From Gemmatimonadota bacterium (GTDB lineage Bacteria > Gemmatimonadota > Gemmatimonadetes > Gemmatimonadales > GWC2-71-9), in contig JAGGAG010000041.1 of NCBI GenBank assembly GCA_017889745.1, positions 1-16,898 of the forward strand: DNA of 16,898 bases. Direction: 5' to 3'. Numbering within the stretch: the first letter of the stretch is position 1; each line of letters opens with the position of its first letter. Position numbers and translations under genes: made by a program. Below the pieces are notes generated by a model, which saw only the letters and a program-made list of their open reading frames with translations, made no database searches and had not been told where the DNA came from. This document shows positions 14,895 to 16,898 of the stretch, in pieces.

Positions 14895-15880
14895 GCGTGT
14901 CGTCGTGGTGGGTCCCGGTCGCCGCTGGCGCGCTGAGTTGGGCGCTGGTTGGCGCTGTGCGGCGTTACGCGCTGAAGGCCGCCCTGCTCGATCATCCTTC
15001 CGATCGCAGTTCGCATACGATGCCAACACCGCGCGGCGGGGGGGCCGGGCTCGTCTCCGCCTGGCTCCTGGTGATCGTCCCGTCGCTCGTCTGGGGCCGG
15101 CCCTCCAGTGGCCCCCTGCTGCTCGCGCTGGCGGGCGTGGTGGCCGTCGCGGTGATCGGGTGGATTGATGATCACGGCGGGCTCACGGTGCGGGCGCGCC
15201 TCATGGCGCACGCCGCGGCGGCCTGCGCGATTCTTCCGCTTGTTCTCCTCCCGGGTGCGGTGCCGGCCTGGCCGCTCGCGGCCGTCGTGGGGTGGTGGAT
15301 CTTCTGCCTCATCGCCGCGGCGAACGTCGTCAATTTCATAGACGGCATCGACGGACTGATCGGGCTCACGGCGCTGGTGTTCGGGAGCTACGCCGCCCTG
15401 CTTGCGCCCGGGGGAGCGGCCGCGGGCTGCGGGATGGCCCTGGCCGGGTCGGCTGCCGGCTTCCTCTTCTGGAACTGGAGCCCAGCCCGGATCTTCCTGG
15501 GCGATGTGGGCTCGAGCGCGATCGGCTTCGTGTTCGTCATCGTGGGCGTCCTGCTCATGCGCGAAACGGGGCGCGGGATCATCCTGACCTTTCTGCCGCT
15601 CTGGCCGATCGTGCTGGATGCATCCGCCACCCTGGTGGGGCGCTGGCGGCGCGGGGAGCCGCTCACCCAGGCACACCGCTCGCACCTGTACCAGCGATTG
15701 GCCAACGGCGGATGGGGTCACGCCCGCGTCAGCCTGCTGTACGGCGCGGGGTCAGCGGTGGGGGCGGCCTGCTCGGCAATGCCGCCGGGAGTGCAACGCA
15801 CCGGCGTTGCAGCCTTATACCTGGTCGTGACGATGAGCGTGGGTGTCGCGCTGGAGCGACGGCTCCGGAAGCGGGCCTAG
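14891..15880 (+). CDS. Undecaprenyl-phosphate sugar-1-phosphate transferase (WbpL/WecA family)
   Basis: Polytopic inner-membrane enzyme of 329 residues (PF00953 type) that starts repeat-unit synthesis by moving a HexNAc-1-phosphate from its UDP donor to undecaprenyl phosphate. Seen: about ten hydrophobic segments; LDHPSDRSSHTMPTPRGGG at 33-51; the DD motif WIDDHGGL at 91-98; NFIDGIDGLIG at 148-158; FLGDVGSSAIG at 202-212; and the cytoplasmic His-rich loop AHRSHLYQRL at 261-270. All motifs thought to bind metal and nucleotide are present. Between a WbpV-like and a WbpM-like gene, the closest known relative is WbpL/WreU, using UDP-QuiNAc or UDP-FucNAc; WecA-type GlcNAc-1-P transfer cannot be excluded. 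ATG 14891 overlaps the previous stop by four bases. Confidence 0.88.
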   Translation: MSVSSWWVPVAAGALSWALVGAVRRYALKAALLDHPSDRSSHTMPTPRGGGAGLVSAWLLVIVPSLVWGRPSSGPLLLALAGVVAVAVIGWIDDHGGLTVRARLMAHAAAACAILPLVLLPGAVPAWPLAAVVGWWIFCLIAAANVVNFIDGIDGLIGLTALVFGSYAALLAPGGAAAGCGMALAGSAAGFLFWNWSPARIFLGDVGSSAIGFVFVIVGVLLMRETGRGIILTFLPLWPIVLDASATLVGRWRRGEPLTQAHRSHLYQRLANGGWGHARVSLLYGAGSAVGAACSAMPPGVQRTGVAALYLVVTMSVGVALERRLRKRA

Positions 15881-15944
15881 GGCGGGTGGGCACCGTGGTG
15901 CCAAGTCCTTGACATGGCGCCAGTTCCAAGACAACCTTCGCCTA
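15881..15944 (+). promoter_or_regulatory. Intergenic element with inverted repeats and a consensus -35 hexamer
   Basis: This 64-bp gap holds GGCACC-GT-GGTGCC (15889-15902), an 8-bp palindrome TGGCGCCA (15915-15922), and between them an exact TTGACA (15909-15914). At 17 bp spacing the -10 would be CAACCT, which is poor. There is no U-tract after the inverted repeat, so an intrinsic terminator is not supported. A separate promoter for the WbpM-like gene is possible; chance is also possible. Confidence 0.3.
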
Positions 15945-16898
15945 ATGACCTCCCCGCGTTCGCTCGGACCCACCGTACGAAATCGCTATTTTGTCCTCTC
16001 GGACACGGTACTGTTCAGTGTCTCGACGGCACTCGCGTTCGCGCTGCGGTTCGAGGGGTTCGAGTGGCCGGAAGTGTACCGGCAGACCGCCCTGGTCTAT
16101 CTGCTTGTCTCCGTTCCACTTCGGCTCGCCGTCTGTTACCGGGCGGGTATCTACAAGCGGCTCTGGCGGCACGCGAGCGTCGTCGAGGTGGAACGACTCA
16201 TCACTGCGGTCAGCGGCTTCGGGCTGGCCTGCGTCGTTGCAGGCGCCCTGGTTCTTCCCGCCCTGCTCCTGGTGCCCGTCCGCGTCCCGATTTCAGTTCT
16301 CTTCCTCGACATCCTTCTCTCGGCCGTGTTCGTGACGCTTCCGCGGCTGGGCGTGCGGCTCCTGACGCGGCGCCGCCAGCGGCGCTCGCAGGCGGACAGC
16401 GAGCGTGTCATCATTGTCGGGGCCGGCGCTGCCGGCGAACTGATCGGCAAGGAACTTCTCGGCCATCCCCAGATTGGACTGCAGCCGGTCGGGTTCGTCG
16501 ACGACGACCCGAGGAAGCACGGGCACCGGATGCTTGACCTGCCTGTCCTCGGATCGCTCAAGGACCTGACGCACCTCATCGACGAACAGGCTGCACACGA
16601 AGTGATCATTGCGATGCCCCGCGCGCCCGGAGAAGTGGTGCGCGCGGTGGTGGATGCGGCGCATGCCGCCGGCGCGCGGGCACGCACCGTGCCCGGGATG
16701 TTCGACATCCTGTCAGGCCGGGTGTCGGTCACCGCGCTGCGGGAGGTGCAGATCGAGGACCTGTTGCGGCGGGAGTCGATCATCACCGACCTGGCGCAAG
16801 TGCGCGAGCTCACCACCGGTGAAACGGTGCTCGTCACGGGGGCGGGCGGCTCGATCGACAGCGAGCTGTGCCGCCAGCTCGCCCGCCTCGAGCCGGCC
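15945..16898 (+). CDS. WbpM-like membrane-anchored UDP-HexNAc 4,6-dehydratase, 5' part (runs off the right edge)
   Basis: 318 codons of a protein that in this family is about 600-670 residues. It would convert UDP-GlcNAc to the 4-keto-6-deoxy intermediate used by the WbpV-like enzyme. Seen: N-terminal membrane domain with about four helices (about 16-34, 48-65, 86-110, 116-138); a first Rossmann (CoA-binding-like) domain with VIIVGAGAAGE at 155-165 and VGFVDDDP at 182-189; the conserved EDLLRRE at 271-277; and the start of the catalytic SDR domain with VLVTGAGGSID at 295-305. The glycine normally ending that NAD(P) motif (GGSIG) is Asp305 here (GAC at 16857-16859). No clear Shine-Dalgarno precedes ATG 15945. 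The start is set by the N-terminal fit to the family. The frame that is open from 15914 in another phase is a shadow. Confidence 0.85.
   Translation, partial: MTSPRSLGPTVRNRYFVLSDTVLFSVSTALAFALRFEGFEWPEVYRQTALVYLLVSVPLRLAVCYRAGIYKRLWRHASVVEVERLITAVSGFGLACVVAGALVLPALLLVPVRVPISVLFLDILLSAVFVTLPRLGVRLLTRRRQRRSQADSERVIIVGAGAAGELIGKELLGHPQIGLQPVGFVDDDPRKHGHRMLDLPVLGSLKDLTHLIDEQAAHEVIIAMPRAPGEVVRAVVDAAHAAGARARTVPGMFDILSGRVSVTALREVQIEDLLRRESIITDLAQVRELTTGETVLVTGAGGSIDSELCRQLARLEPA

Noticed and set aside
15889..15902. Inverted repeat GGCACC-GT-GGTGCC as an intrinsic terminator
   Set aside because: The 2-base centre forces a short stem, and no T-run follows.
15914..16537. Plus-strand frame of 207 codons over the WbpM-like gene
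   Set aside because: Wrong phase: the frame from 15945 gives the membrane helices, both Rossmann motifs and continues to the window edge.

Overview
This is a GC-rich window (roughly two thirds or more G+C by eye, third codon positions mostly G or C, several GTG starts). It holds most of a surface-polysaccharide gene cluster of the Wzx/Wzy type, meaning O-antigen, capsule or exopolysaccharide. Such clusters usually belong to diderm (Gram-negative-type) bacteria. I cannot name the phylum from sequence alone; a GC-rich diderm such as Gemmatimonadota, Acidobacteriota or Proteobacteria would fit.

Layout. At the left edge, on the minus strand, lies the N-terminal half of an isocitrate lyase (1-671). 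A gene-free stretch follows (672-1069) with a small AT-rich island carrying a CRP/FNR-like palindrome (735-752). From 1070 to the right edge every gene is on the plus strand: GT4 glycosyltransferase (1070-2335); a gap with a probable relic of an asparagine-synthetase 3' end (2416-2481); hexapeptide acetyltransferase (2519-3091); SAM methyltransferase (3088-3870); Wzy-type polymerase/ligase (3867-5174); second SAM methyltransferase (5174-6070); SDR epimerase/dehydratase (6067-7020); Wzz-like chain-length regulator (7017-7997); second GT4 (7994-9172); Wzx flippase (9169-10503); AsnB-type amidotransferase (10547-12520); a very small ORF (12533-12661); third GT4, WbuB-like (12667-13911); WbpV-like SDR (13908-14894); WbpL/WecA-like initiating sugar-phosphate transferase (14891-15880); and, cut by the right edge, a WbpM-like membrane dehydratase (15945-16898).

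How the genes could work together. The last four genes match the order and families of the pathway that makes UDP-N-acetyl-quinovosamine or -fucosamine (WbpM 4,6-dehydratase, WbpV 4-reductase) and loads it onto undecaprenyl phosphate (WbpL). Three GT4 enzymes would extend the lipid-linked unit. The acetyltransferase, two methyltransferases and AsnB protein could decorate it or its precursors. Wzx would flip it, Wzy polymerise it, and the Wzz-like protein set its length. Nine genes from 2519 to 10503 are joined by 1-4 nt stop/start overlaps, implying one translationally coupled operon; a second coupled block runs 12667-15880.

No RNA gene, CRISPR array, insertion sequence or convincing intrinsic terminator was seen. 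I did not find a clearly new biological system. The items most worth a second look are the asnB relic, the 42-codon ORF, the Gly-to-Asp change in the WbpM nucleotide-binding motif, and the CRP-like site next to isocitrate lyase.
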